Source: Ralstonia sp. SET104 (lineage in GTDB: Bacteria; Pseudomonadota; Gammaproteobacteria; Burkholderiales; Burkholderiaceae). From it: 64,000 nt of DNA. The position numbers and the translations under genes are program-made. Numbering within the stretch: position 1 is the first letter of the stretch; every line of letters starts with the position of its first letter. The notes below the pieces were generated by a model that was given only the letters and a program-made list of their open reading frames with translations, was not told the DNA's origin and made no database searches. Shown here piece after piece: positions 54,845 through 64,000 of the stretch. The stretch covers positions 62,001 to 126,000 of the forward strand of contig NZ_BHVX01000005.1 of assembly GCF_003851545.1 (NCBI RefSeq). Direction: 5' to 3'.

Positions 54845-56062
54845 ATGCAGACCATCGGCTTGCATCATCTCCATGTCTTTGCCGGCGTTGCGGCGGCAGG
54901 CGGTGTTCGGCGTTCTTCGGAGACGCTGCATCGGGCGTCGTCGGCCATTGCGCGCTCGGTGGCGGCGTTGGAAGCGGCGCTGGGCGCCGAGCTGTTCGAG
55001 CGAAAGGGGCGCGGCATGCTGCTCACGCGCGCCGGCGAGATCGTGCTCATGCGCGCGCAGGAAATCGAAGCCACGCTCAAGGAAGTGCGCGAAGACGCGA
55101 TGCGACTGCGCACGCGTCAAGGCGTGCCAATCGCCAGCCTGGAGGCACTGCACAACGAGCGCCGGTTGCAGGCGGCGGCATTGCTGGCAGAGGTGCACCA
55201 CATGCCGAGCGTGGCTACGTCACTCGGCATCTCCCAATCGGCGGTAAGCCAAGCCATTGCACGGCTGGAAGATGCACTGGGCCAACCGCTGTTTGCCCGC
55301 ACCGCCCGCGGCATGCTGCCCACCGACACGGGCAGCCGCTGGATCGTGCGCTTCGAGCGCGTGCTGGCCGAATTGCGCCACATCCATGCCGACATTGCTG
55401 CGCTCCAGGGCGTGCTGGAAGGCGCGATCACCATTGGCGCGCTGCCGTTGGCACGCACGCAACTGCTGCCAGCAGCCATGGCCGAAGTGCACGCCATGCA
55501 CCCCAAGCTGCGCTTCAGTTCGCTGGAAAGCCCCTACGAAGAGCTGACGGCCGGCCTGCTCAGCGGCCGCATCGATTTCATCCTCGGCGCGTTGCGCCCG
55601 CAGGCCACGCAAGATCTGACCACGGAAGCGCTCTTCAACGACCGAATTTCGGTCATCGTGCGTGCGGAGCACCCGCTTGCCCAGCGTCGCAGTACTGGCC
55701 GCAAACTCACATTGCGCGATTTGGAAGGCTACCCCTGGGTGCTCTCGCGCGCGGCTTCACCGTTGCGCGGGGCTCTGGACGCCGTGTTTCAGCGCCAAGG
55801 TTTGCCGCCGCCACAGCCCGTGGTGGAAACCGGCGATCTTGCACTTGTGCGCGGGTTGCTCTTGCGCGGCGACATGGTCACGGCGCTATCGGCGTATCAG
55901 CTGCACTACGAGATCGAAGCTGGTTGGCTGCGCGCGCTTGACCTGCCGATGCCCGATATGGCGCGCAGCATTGGGCTGACCACACGCACAGGCGCACGCC
56001 TCTCGCCCGGTGCTGATGCACTGCTCAGTGCCATCCGCCGGCTCAGCCACGACTGGCGCTGA
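54845..56062 (+). CDS. galR: LysR-type regulator of gallate genes, with two HTH domains
   Basis: 405 residues, about 100 longer than a usual LysR protein. Two LysR-like HTH units are visible: residues about 5-65 (LHHLHVFAGVAAAGGVRRSS, then AALGAELFERKGRGMLLTRAG) and about 104-163 (LLAEVHHMPSVATSLGISQS, AVSQAIARLEDALGQPLFAR). The effector-binding domain follows from ITIGALPLARTQLLPAAM. The paired LFxR-x2-GRGM/ARGM ends suggest an internal duplication. It is divergent from galD and upstream of the permease and dioxygenase, so it is the likely gallate regulator. Confidence 0.9.
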   Translation: MQTIGLHHLHVFAGVAAAGGVRRSSETLHRASSAIARSVAALEAALGAELFERKGRGMLLTRAGEIVLMRAQEIEATLKEVREDAMRLRTRQGVPIASLEALHNERRLQAAALLAEVHHMPSVATSLGISQSAVSQAIARLEDALGQPLFARTARGMLPTDTGSRWIVRFERVLAELRHIHADIAALQGVLEGAITIGALPLARTQLLPAAMAEVHAMHPKLRFSSLESPYEELTAGLLSGRIDFILGALRPQATQDLTTEALFNDRISVIVRAEHPLAQRRSTGRKLTLRDLEGYPWVLSRAASPLRGALDAVFQRQGLPPPQPVVETGDLALVRGLLLRGDMVTALSAYQLHYEIEAGWLRALDLPMPDMARSIGLTTRTGARLSPGADALLSAIRRLSHDWR

Positions 56063-56284
56063 TCTTCACTGTATGCGGGCCCGCTCTTCGGCGCGCGGCG
56101 GATATGCCGTCGCCCAACCGCAATAAGTAAACAGCAACGCGGGCCCCGCCAGAAAGCAATACACCGTCGCCCCTGCCTACGTAGACTGCCGTTGCCGTGA
56201 AGCCCGCCTTCACGTTCTGTCGCATCTGCGGCAATTAGTGTTTCGATCAAAAAAGAACCCGCCAGTGGTTCACCAGGAGACGGC

Positions 56285-57613
56285 ATGACAACCAACCAGC
56301 GGCTCGACATTCGGGCCTATATCAATGAACGCAGCATGTCCGGCTATCAGTGGCTATTGCTCGGCCTGTGCTTTCTGATCGTGACGACCGACGGCATGGA
56401 CGTCGCCATCATGGGTTTTCTTGCGCCGGGCATCACGCGCGAATGGGGCATCTCCAAAGCGGCCTTCGGGGTGGTGATGAGCGCCGCGCCCATCGGCTTG
56501 GCGATCGGCGCGCTGTTGGTAGGCCCGATGTCCGACCGCTTCGGACGCAAGAAGCTGCTGATCGGTTCCGTCGCACTGTTCGGGCTGTTCAACCTTGCCA
56601 GCGCGTTTGCGCACAACACGGTGGAGCTTTCTGCACTGCGCTTCCTGACCGGCCTGGGCCTGGGCGCAGCCATGCCAAGCACGACTACGCTGCTCTCCGA
56701 ATACGTACCCGAGCGCTCGCGCAGCATGCTGCTGGCGACGATGTTCACAGGCTTCAACCTGGGCTCGGCGTTGATCGGCTTTCTCGCCGCAGCGATCCTG
56801 CCGCACCACGGCTGGCGCGCGGTGCTACTGGCCGGTGGCGCAATCCCGCTGCTGTGTGTGCCCGTGTATCTCCTGCTGATTCCGGAGTCGGCGCGCTTCA
56901 TGGTCGTCAAGGCCTTCCCGGCTGAGCGTATCGCCCGGACACTGCGCCGCGTCTGCCGTGCCGAGATTGCCGTCGACACCACTTTCACCGTCAGCGAGCC
57001 GGCGGTGACCGGGTCGCAGCCGGTGCGCACCGTGCTCTCGCAAAGCTATCGCAACATCACGCTGGCGCTGTGGGTGACGTATTTCATGGGCCTGCTGGTG
57101 ATCTACCTGTTGAGCGGCTGGCTGCCCACCCTCATCAAGGACGCCGGCCTGCCGATTGAACGCGCAGCCAGCCTGACGGCGCTGTTCCAATTGGGCGGTA
57201 CGGTGGGCGCGCTTGTGGTGGGCTTTTTCATGGACCGCGTGGCGCCGCGCCGCGTGATCGGTACGACATACCTGCTGGGTGCCGTGTGGATTGTGTTGCT
57301 GTCGTCGGGTAGCGTGAGTTCGTCCTTGTTCGCCTTCTACGTGCTGGCCGCCGGCTTCTGCATGAGCGGCGCACAGACCGGGCTCAACGCGTTTGCGCCG
57401 TCGTGCTACCCGACCGCGGTGCGCGCCACCGGCGTAAGCTGGATGCTGGGCATCGGCCGCTTCGGCAGCATCACCGGCTCGATGGCCGGGGGCGTGCTGC
57501 TGACGCTGGGCTGGAGCTTCAGCGCGGTAATCGCCATCCTCGCCATCCCTGCGGCACTGGCGGCGCTGTCCATCGTTTCCACCAAGGCGCAGCCGCGCGC
57601 CGTCACTGTTTGA
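56285..57613 (+). CDS. galT: Gallate permease, MFS aromatic acid:H+ symporter (AAHS) family
   Basis: A 442-residue MFS protein: YQWLLLGLCFLIVTTDGMDV-AIMGFLAPGI, the loop motif GPMSDRFGRKKLLIGS and SALRFLTGLGLGAAMP identify the AAHS family (PcaK, GalT). CAGGAG precedes the ATG. It ends 9 bp before the gallate dioxygenase gene, so both are probably cotranscribed. Gallate as substrate is inferred from this pairing. Confidence 0.92.
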   Translation: MTTNQRLDIRAYINERSMSGYQWLLLGLCFLIVTTDGMDVAIMGFLAPGITREWGISKAAFGVVMSAAPIGLAIGALLVGPMSDRFGRKKLLIGSVALFGLFNLASAFAHNTVELSALRFLTGLGLGAAMPSTTTLLSEYVPERSRSMLLATMFTGFNLGSALIGFLAAAILPHHGWRAVLLAGGAIPLLCVPVYLLLIPESARFMVVKAFPAERIARTLRRVCRAEIAVDTTFTVSEPAVTGSQPVRTVLSQSYRNITLALWVTYFMGLLVIYLLSGWLPTLIKDAGLPIERAASLTALFQLGGTVGALVVGFFMDRVAPRRVIGTTYLLGAVWIVLLSSGSVSSSLFAFYVLAAGFCMSGAQTGLNAFAPSCYPTAVRATGVSWMLGIGRFGSITGSMAGGVLLTLGWSFSAVIAILAIPAALAALSIVSTKAQPRAVTV

Positions 57614-57622
57614 TTGCATTCC

Positions 57623-58915
57623 ATGGCTACCATCATCGGCGCGATCGCGTCTTCCCATACTCCCACCATCGGCTTCGCACTGGATGCCGCCAAGCAGCAA
57701 GACCCGGTATGGGCACCGATCTTCTCGGCGTACGCGCCGGTGGCGCAGTGGCTGGCGCAGGCCAAGCCCGACGTGCTGCTCGTCGTCTACAACGACCACG
57801 TCACGTCGTTCTTCTTCGATCACTACTCAGCGTTCGCGTTGGGTATCGGCGAGTCCTACGCGCCGGCCGATGAGGGTGGCGGCCCGCGCCAACTGCCGCC
57901 GATTGCCGGGCACACGGGTTTGGCCCGACACATTGGCGCGTCGCTGGTGGCCGACGAGTTCGATATGTCGTTCTTCCAGGACAAGGCGCTCGACCACGGC
58001 TGCTTCTCGCCGCTGTCCGTCATGCTGCCGCATGCCACTGAATGGCCGACGAAGATCATCCCGCTGCAGGTGGGCGTGCTGCAGTTTCCGGCGCCTTCGG
58101 CACGGCGCTGCTACAAGCTCGGTCAGGCGATCCGCCGCGCGGTCGAGAGCTACCCCGAAGACTTGCGCGTGGCCATCGTCGCCACCGGTGGTTTGTCGCA
58201 CCAAGTGCACGGCGAGCGCGCCGGATTCAACAACACAGAGTGGGACAAGACCTTCCTCGACCTCTTCGAGTCAGACCCCGAAGCGTTGCTCGAACTCACC
58301 CATGCTGACTACGCCCGCCTTGGCGGCTTCGAGAGCGCAGAAGTCGTGATGTGGATGGTGATGCGTGGCGCCATGTCCAGCCGCATGAAGTGCCTGCACC
58401 GCGACTACTACCTGCCCTCCATGACCTGCATCGCCGTGGCCGTGTACGAGAACGAAGCGGCGGACAACTCCGCCATGCTCGCCGCACGCGCGCAGCGCCA
58501 GCGCGAGCACATCGGCCACCAGTTGCGCGGTATCGAAGCCATCGAAGGCACGTATCCGTTCACGCTGGAAACCAGCGTGCGCGCCTACCGGATCAACCGC
58601 TACCTGCACCAGCTGATCGAGCCCGCATTCCGCGAGCGCTTCCTTGCCGATCCACTGGCCACCTATGAGGAAGCTGGCCTGAGCACGGAAGAGCGTGACC
58701 TCATCACGCAACGCGACTGGCGGGGCCTGATCCGCTACGGTGTGATCTTCTTCCTGTTGGAGAAGCTGGGTGCGGTGGTAGGCGTGTCGAACCTGCACAT
58801 CTATGCCGCCATGCGCGGGCAATCGCTGGCCGACTTCCAGAAGACGCGCAACGCGCCGGGCGCGCTGTATTCGGTTGCCAGTACGGCGCGCGACAGCGCC
58901 ACCTGGACAAGCTGA
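57623..58915 (+). CDS. galA: Gallate dioxygenase
   Basis: About 430 residues. The N-terminal ~280 residues are a LigB-type extradiol dioxygenase (IIGAIASSHTPTIG, VVYNDHVTSFFFD, GLSHQVHG), and the C-terminal ~130 form a LigA-like helical domain (LIEPAFRERFLADPLATYEEAG). This fusion is the mark of gallate dioxygenase, compared with the two-subunit protocatechuate 4,5-dioxygenase. It opens the gallate ring with Fe(II) and O2 to give 4-oxalomesaconate. ATG 57623 fits the family; a TTG at 57614 is also in frame. Confidence 0.94.
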   Translation: MATIIGAIASSHTPTIGFALDAAKQQDPVWAPIFSAYAPVAQWLAQAKPDVLLVVYNDHVTSFFFDHYSAFALGIGESYAPADEGGGPRQLPPIAGHTGLARHIGASLVADEFDMSFFQDKALDHGCFSPLSVMLPHATEWPTKIIPLQVGVLQFPAPSARRCYKLGQAIRRAVESYPEDLRVAIVATGGLSHQVHGERAGFNNTEWDKTFLDLFESDPEALLELTHADYARLGGFESAEVVMWMVMRGAMSSRMKCLHRDYYLPSMTCIAVAVYENEAADNSAMLAARAQRQREHIGHQLRGIEAIEGTYPFTLETSVRAYRINRYLHQLIEPAFRERFLADPLATYEEAGLSTEERDLITQRDWRGLIRYGVIFFLLEKLGAVVGVSNLHIYAAMRGQSLADFQKTRNAPGALYSVASTARDSATWTS

Positions 58916-59290
58916 CCAAACTTCCGGTCCATCGAGAGTCCCAACTGATCCAGCCGGTTCACGGATTTGCGGCGACGTTGCAAGCTCACGAAGTAAAGCG
59001 GCGAAAAGAGCATGCGATGGGCAGGGATTGGTCGGGCGGAGTCCCGCTGTGCTTATCGTTCCCGTCTTCTCTAGGGGGTCCGCATGACGGGCCCCCTTGT
59101 TATTTGCGGGCTCTGATGGCCAAGCCTAGGGTTTACAGCAGGGTCTAAGAGGCCAGACTTATCCCAGCAGTGTTGGGATCCCGGGCGTAGCTGTGTCACG
59201 TATTGTGCTGTGGCGTACGATTCAATAACTCGATAACTGCTTGAAACAGAAGGATATTTTGTCTCTGACCACGGCGACCTTTGTCGGAGA
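58916..59290. other. Intergenic region between galA and the groESL control region
   Basis: This segment of about 375 bp has no gene that I can support. It contains the galA terminator (59073-59105) and a weak ATCCCA/TGGGAT hairpin at 59161-59179. The GC content drops toward groES. Confidence 0.5.
59073..59105 (+). terminator. Intrinsic terminator after galA
   Basis: AGGGGGTCCG pairs with CGGGCCCCCT (one G-T pair) around a 5-nt loop, followed by TGTTATTT. It is the first strong hairpin downstream of galA. Confidence 0.7.
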
Positions 59291-59329
59291 GTTCAGAGTC
59301 GAGTGAACAAAGTTCAGCGTTGAGTGAAT
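59291..59329. repeat. 21-bp direct repeat of a GTTCA-N8-TGAA dyad upstream of groES
   Basis: GTTCAGAGTCGAGTGAAC (59291-59308) is repeated as GTTCAGCGTTGAGTGAAT (59312-59329), exactly 21 bp on. Each is a near-palindrome. The pair lies 31-69 bp upstream of the groES -35 element, the usual place for an activator or second repressor. Confidence 0.6.
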
Positions 59330-59359
59330 CTCGACAACAACTTCCGCGATTTCCCATTC

Positions 59360-59388
59360 TTGAAATCGTAATAGCCCGTCCCTATAAT
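59360..59388 (+). promoter_or_regulatory. groESL promoter
   Basis: TTGAAA (59360-59365), a 17-bp spacer and TATAAT (59383-59388) form a near-perfect housekeeping promoter. The flanking CTTGAAA and TCCCTATAA also resemble a heat-shock sigma-32 promoter, so the two may overlap. Confidence 0.85.
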
Positions 59389-59414
59389 TAGCACTCGCCG
59401 GACAGGAGTGCTAA
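59388..59414. promoter_or_regulatory. CIRCE element (HrcA operator)
   Basis: TTAGCACTC, a 9-bp spacer and GAGTGCTAA match the CIRCE consensus at every position. It overlaps the last base of the -10 box and the expected transcription start, so HrcA bound here would block groESL transcription. Confidence 0.98.
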
Positions 59415-59505
59415 CAAGTGTCTCCAGTCCACGATGCTTTCCCGATGCGCCGCGTTCTGCGGCGCGTTTTGTGAATAAACACTCACTTTGCATTGAGGAG
59501 TTTGT

Positions 59506-59796
59506 ATGAACCTGCGTCCCTTGCATGATCGCGTGATCGTGAAGCGCCTGGACAACGAAACGAAGACCGCTTCGGGCATCGTCATCCCTGACGCCGCCGC
59601 AGAAAAGCCGGACCAAGGCGAAGTGCTGGCCGTCGGCCCGGGCAAGAAAGACGACAAGGGCACCGCGATTGCGCTGGACGTGAAGGTCGGCGACCGCGTG
59701 CTGTTCGGCAAGTACGCCGGCCAGGGCGTCAAGGTGGATGGCCAGGAAGTCCTGGTCATGCGCGAAGAAGACATCATGGCTGTGGTGCAAAAGTAA
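59506..59796 (+). CDS. groES: Co-chaperonin GroES
   Basis: A 96-residue cap of the GroEL chamber. [40 protein letters not shown] with the mobile loop, and [17 protein letters not shown] are canonical; length is as usual. GAGGAG-type sequence lies upstream of the ATG. It is first in the operon, 105 bp before groEL, and under CIRCE control. Confidence 0.99.
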   Translation: MNLRPLHDRVIVKRLDNETKTASGIVIPDAAAEKPDQGEVLAVGPGKKDDKGTAIALDVKVGDRVLFGKYAGQGVKVDGQEVLVMREEDIMAVVQK

Positions 59797-59862
59797 GCAC
59801 ACGCTTAGGCGCAACGCTTACCTGTAACGCAATCCTCATTGCCGGCGCAGCTTACTGAGTGA

Positions 59863-61545
<1,683 letters not shown>

Positions 61546-61600
61546 TTTGCCTGTCCGGCAATCCCCGGAGCGTCCGTCTTTCGAGGCGGCTGTTCCAAAC

Positions 61601-61637
61601 AAAAACCCCGTGGGTGCGAGCCTGCGGGGTTTTTTGT
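61601..61637 (+). terminator. Rho-independent terminator of groESL
   Basis: AAAAACCCCG pairs with CGGGGTTTTT around a 14-nt loop and continues into TTTTTTG. Confidence 0.92.
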
Positions 61638-61778
61638 TGCCCGGTTTGTTAAGACGACGTTAACGCTGCAATACAGCAGGCTTGGCTACAATCGGCCCAC
61701 CCGCGAGCCTCGGCGTCCATAAGTGTCTATAGGCGACCTGAAGCGGGGCACAACAACAATTCAGGGAAGGGAAAACAG

Positions 61779-62852
61779 ATGAACGACATCGCACGCGAGT
61801 CCGTCCTGGGCAGCGCCCCCGCTCCGGCTGCCCCGCAGCCTCTGTGTCTGCGCTTCATTGGCAGCGGCTCGGAATACTTCCGCATCTGGATCATCAACCT
61901 GCTGCTGACCATCGTCACGCTGGGCATCTACTCGGCGTGGGCGAAGGTGCGCACGCTGCAGTATTTCTATCGCAACACGCAGTTGGCCGGTTCGAGCTTT
62001 GATTACCACGGCAGCCCGTACGCCATTCTCAAGGGCCGCGCGATCATCTTCGTGCTGGCGTTGGCATTCAACCTGCTCGGCCATTCGTCGCCGGTGCTGG
62101 GGCTGGCGCTTCTTGTGCTGATGGCGGCCGCATTTCCGTGGCTGCTGGTGCGCTCACTGCGCTTTCGCATGGCCAACTCGAGCTACCGCGGCCTGCGCTT
62201 TGCCTTCACGGGTAAAGATGCCGAGGGCTATATGGTGTTTCTGGTGTGGCCGATCCTGAGCGTGTTCTCGCTGTACCTGCTGGCACCGCTGGCGCACCAG
62301 CGCTTCAAGCGCTATCAGCATCGCAATACGCGCTTTGGTACGGCGGCGTTCGATTTTTCGGGCACACCCGGCAACTTCTACGGCATCTATCTGCGTGCGT
62401 TCGGGTTGGCCATTCTTGCGGTTGTGGTGGCCGGTGTGTTGTCCATGCTGCTGGGCGTGTCGCTGGTCCGTGCGCCGGGCCCCGCGCAGATTCTCGGGCT
62501 CATTGTGGTCGGCGTGTTCATGTATGCGTCGCTGCTGTTTCTGACGCCGTACGTTCTGGCTCAACTGCAGAACGTGATCTGGAACCACACCACGCTCGGT
62601 GCACACCGGTTCCAGAGCCAGGTGAATGCCGGCAAGCTGTTCTGGATCTTCGTGTCGAACGCAATGTTGACCGTCATCACCATCGGTCTGTTCACGCCGT
62701 TTGCACGTGTGCGAACAGCGCGTTACAAGCTCGGCTCGGTGACGATGCTCGCGGCGGGTTCGCTCGATACTTTCGTTGCCGGTGAGACCACCAAGGTGAG
62801 CGCCCTGGGCGATGCCACGGTGGACTGGTACGACATCGATATCGCGCTGTAA
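61779..62852 (+). CDS. YjgN family membrane protein (DUF898)
   Basis: A 357-residue inner-membrane protein with about six to seven helices. The repeated YjgN motifs are clear: FIGSGSEYFRIWIINLLLTI-VTLGIYSAWAKVRTLQYFYR near the start and again VNAGKLFWIFVSNAMLTVIT-IGLFTPFARVRTARY near the end. GGGAAGG precedes the ATG. Function of the family is unknown. It is followed after 16 bp by a membrane M48 peptidase, so the two probably act together. Confidence 0.9.
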   Translation: MNDIARESVLGSAPAPAAPQPLCLRFIGSGSEYFRIWIINLLLTIVTLGIYSAWAKVRTLQYFYRNTQLAGSSFDYHGSPYAILKGRAIIFVLALAFNLLGHSSPVLGLALLVLMAAAFPWLLVRSLRFRMANSSYRGLRFAFTGKDAEGYMVFLVWPILSVFSLYLLAPLAHQRFKRYQHRNTRFGTAAFDFSGTPGNFYGIYLRAFGLAILAVVVAGVLSMLLGVSLVRAPGPAQILGLIVVGVFMYASLLFLTPYVLAQLQNVIWNHTTLGAHRFQSQVNAGKLFWIFVSNAMLTVITIGLFTPFARVRTARYKLGSVTMLAAGSLDTFVAGETTKVSALGDATVDWYDIDIAL

Positions 62853-62868
62853 GGCAAAGGCAGGCGCC

Positions 62869-63954
62869 GTGATTCTCGCCACCTATTTCGACGGCCGCAC
62901 CTCGCGCGCGCAACCCGTGCGCCTTGCCGTGGAGGCGGGCGAGGCGGTGTTGTTCGACCCCGACGGCACCGCGTTGCGCCACGCACCGCTTTCTACGCTG
63001 CGCGTGTCAGAGCGTGTCAAGCATGCGCCGCGCTTGATCACGTTCGAGGACGGCGCTTTCTGCGAGATCACGGACCCGGCCGAGCAGGCCGCGCTCAACG
63101 CACTGTTGCATCGCACTGGCTACCAGGAAGGCTGGGTGGTGCACGCGCAGAACAGCTGGAAGCTGGCGTTGGGCGCACTGGCGGCCATGGTGCTGGTGCT
63201 GGTGCTGGGGTATCGCTACGGTCTGCCGTGGGGCGCCAAGGTGGTGGCCGGCATGGTGCCGCAACGCGCAGAAGCGCAACTCGGGCGCAGCACGCTGTCC
63301 GCAATGGACGAGCGCTGGCTCAAGCCCAGCAAGCTGCCCGTCGCGCAGCAGGATCGCATTCGCGCACGCTTTGCGGCGTTGCACAGGCCGGCGCAGGCCA
63401 CGCATGCGTATCACATCGTTTTTCGTGATGGCGCCATCGGTGCCAATGCATTTGCGTTGCCCGGTGGCGACATTGTCGTGACCGATGCGCTGGTTAAGCT
63501 CGTGGGTGAGGGCGATGGCCTGACGGGCGTGCTGGCACACGAGGCCGGCCACGTTGAATATCGCCACGGGCTGCGTCAGGTGATCCAGTCATCGGCCATT
63601 GGGGCGACGGCCGCGCTGCTGTTTGGCGATGTGTCGACTATCTTGTCGGGCGTGCCGGCGGCGCTGCTGACGTTGCGCTATTCGCGCGACTACGAGCGTG
63701 ATGCTGATCACTATGCCGCACGGCTGCTGCAGGAGAACGGCTTGTCTGTCAGCGCGTTTGCCGATGTGCTGCAGGCATTGGAGGACACGCATGGCGGCAC
63801 GCGCAAGGCTGATGCTGCGAAACAATCCGATGCGGCCAGCGATGACGATGCCTCGGCGTTCTTCTCGTCGCACCCGCTCACGCGCGAGCGCATCGATACA
63901 CTGCGCCGCTTTGACCGCACCCACGGCGGCAGCGACAACAATGACGCGGACTGA
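62869..63954 (+). CDS. Membrane-anchored M48 family metallopeptidase
   Basis: About 361 residues from GTG 62869 (AGGCAGG upstream). A ~95-residue N-terminal domain is followed by one membrane helix (LALGALAAMVLVLVLGYRYG) and an M48 catalytic domain. Zinc ligands are the HEAGH motif (His224, His228) and Glu276 in YERDADHYAARLL. SSHPLTRERI near the end is typical. Related to HtpX/Oma1-type proteases, probably with the catalytic part in the periplasm. The pairing with YjgN suggests an envelope quality-control role, which is inference. Confidence 0.88.
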   Translation: MILATYFDGRTSRAQPVRLAVEAGEAVLFDPDGTALRHAPLSTLRVSERVKHAPRLITFEDGAFCEITDPAEQAALNALLHRTGYQEGWVVHAQNSWKLALGALAAMVLVLVLGYRYGLPWGAKVVAGMVPQRAEAQLGRSTLSAMDERWLKPSKLPVAQQDRIRARFAALHRPAQATHAYHIVFRDGAIGANAFALPGGDIVVTDALVKLVGEGDGLTGVLAHEAGHVEYRHGLRQVIQSSAIGATAALLFGDVSTILSGVPAALLTLRYSRDYERDADHYAARLLQENGLSVSAFADVLQALEDTHGGTRKADAAKQSDAASDDDASAFFSSHPLTRERIDTLRRFDRTHGGSDNNDAD

Positions 63955-64000
63955 CGCGTCGCACGCTCCGCCCGTCCTGCCCGTCCTGATCGTCCCGCTC
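63941..64000 (+). CDS. Possible 5' end of a further gene (cut by window)
   Basis: An ATG inside the last codons of the peptidase opens a frame that stays open to the window edge, about 20 residues ending PPVLPVLIVPL. The 14-bp overlap with the previous gene and lack of a clear ribosome site leave it uncertain. Confidence 0.3.
   Translation, partial: MTRTDASHAPPVLPVLIVPL

Overview
This looks like a chromosomal stretch of a high-GC beta-proteobacterium of the Burkholderiaceae, most likely Ralstonia or a close relative. I infer this from the protein sequences (528-residue isocitrate lyase type, GroESL with a perfect CIRCE, MocR and FCD-GntR regulators, split PqiA) and the codon bias; no rRNA or tRNA gene confirms it. 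I see no transposase, integrase, CRISPR array, tRNA or rRNA.

Region 1 (1-8.1 kb): the 3' end of a chemoreceptor gene, then a catabolic cluster of unknown substrate. A GntR regulator, a DUF2848 protein, an amidase and an MFS transporter run leftward. A flavin monooxygenase, a periplasmic binding protein and a MarR regulator run rightward. Region 2 (8.1-16.8 kb): an HD-GYP protein, several small disordered proteins, an unrecognised 328-aa protein, and a TonB receptor preceded by a DUF2946-like protein and a metal-regulator-like promoter. Region 3 (16.8-33.8 kb): housekeeping and stress genes. These are a MocR regulator, the pqiAABC envelope lipid-transport operon, glutathione-dependent formaldehyde detoxification (adhC, fghA), an amino-acid-type chemoreceptor, a GST, a diguanylate cyclase, an AI-2E family permease and isocitrate lyase (aceA).

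Region 4 (34.0-58.9 kb) is the most striking. Just left of it lie a CusF-like copper protein and only the last ~60 codons of a CusA-type RND pump. Abutting that broken gene are three consecutive plant-acid modules: (a) a LacI regulator, a sugar-acid permease and an L-talarate/galactarate dehydratase; (b) a LysR regulator with tartrate dehydrogenase, glycerate kinase, pyruvate kinase, permease and L(+)-tartrate dehydratase TtdAB, in effect a ttu plus ttd operon; (c) a tannin/gallate module with a lipoprotein tannase, porin, gallate permease, gallate dioxygenase, 4-oxalomesaconate tautomerase, a LigJ-type hydratase, CHA aldolase, a LysR regulator with two helix-turn-helix domains, and two uncharacterised proteins. 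Together these would hydrolyse gallotannin, import gallate and take it to pyruvate and oxaloacetate, and would feed tartrate and galactarate into central metabolism.

Region 5 (58.9-64 kb): groES-groEL under a consensus promoter overlapping a perfect CIRCE, then a YjgN (DUF898) membrane protein paired with an M48 metallopeptidase, and perhaps the start of another gene.
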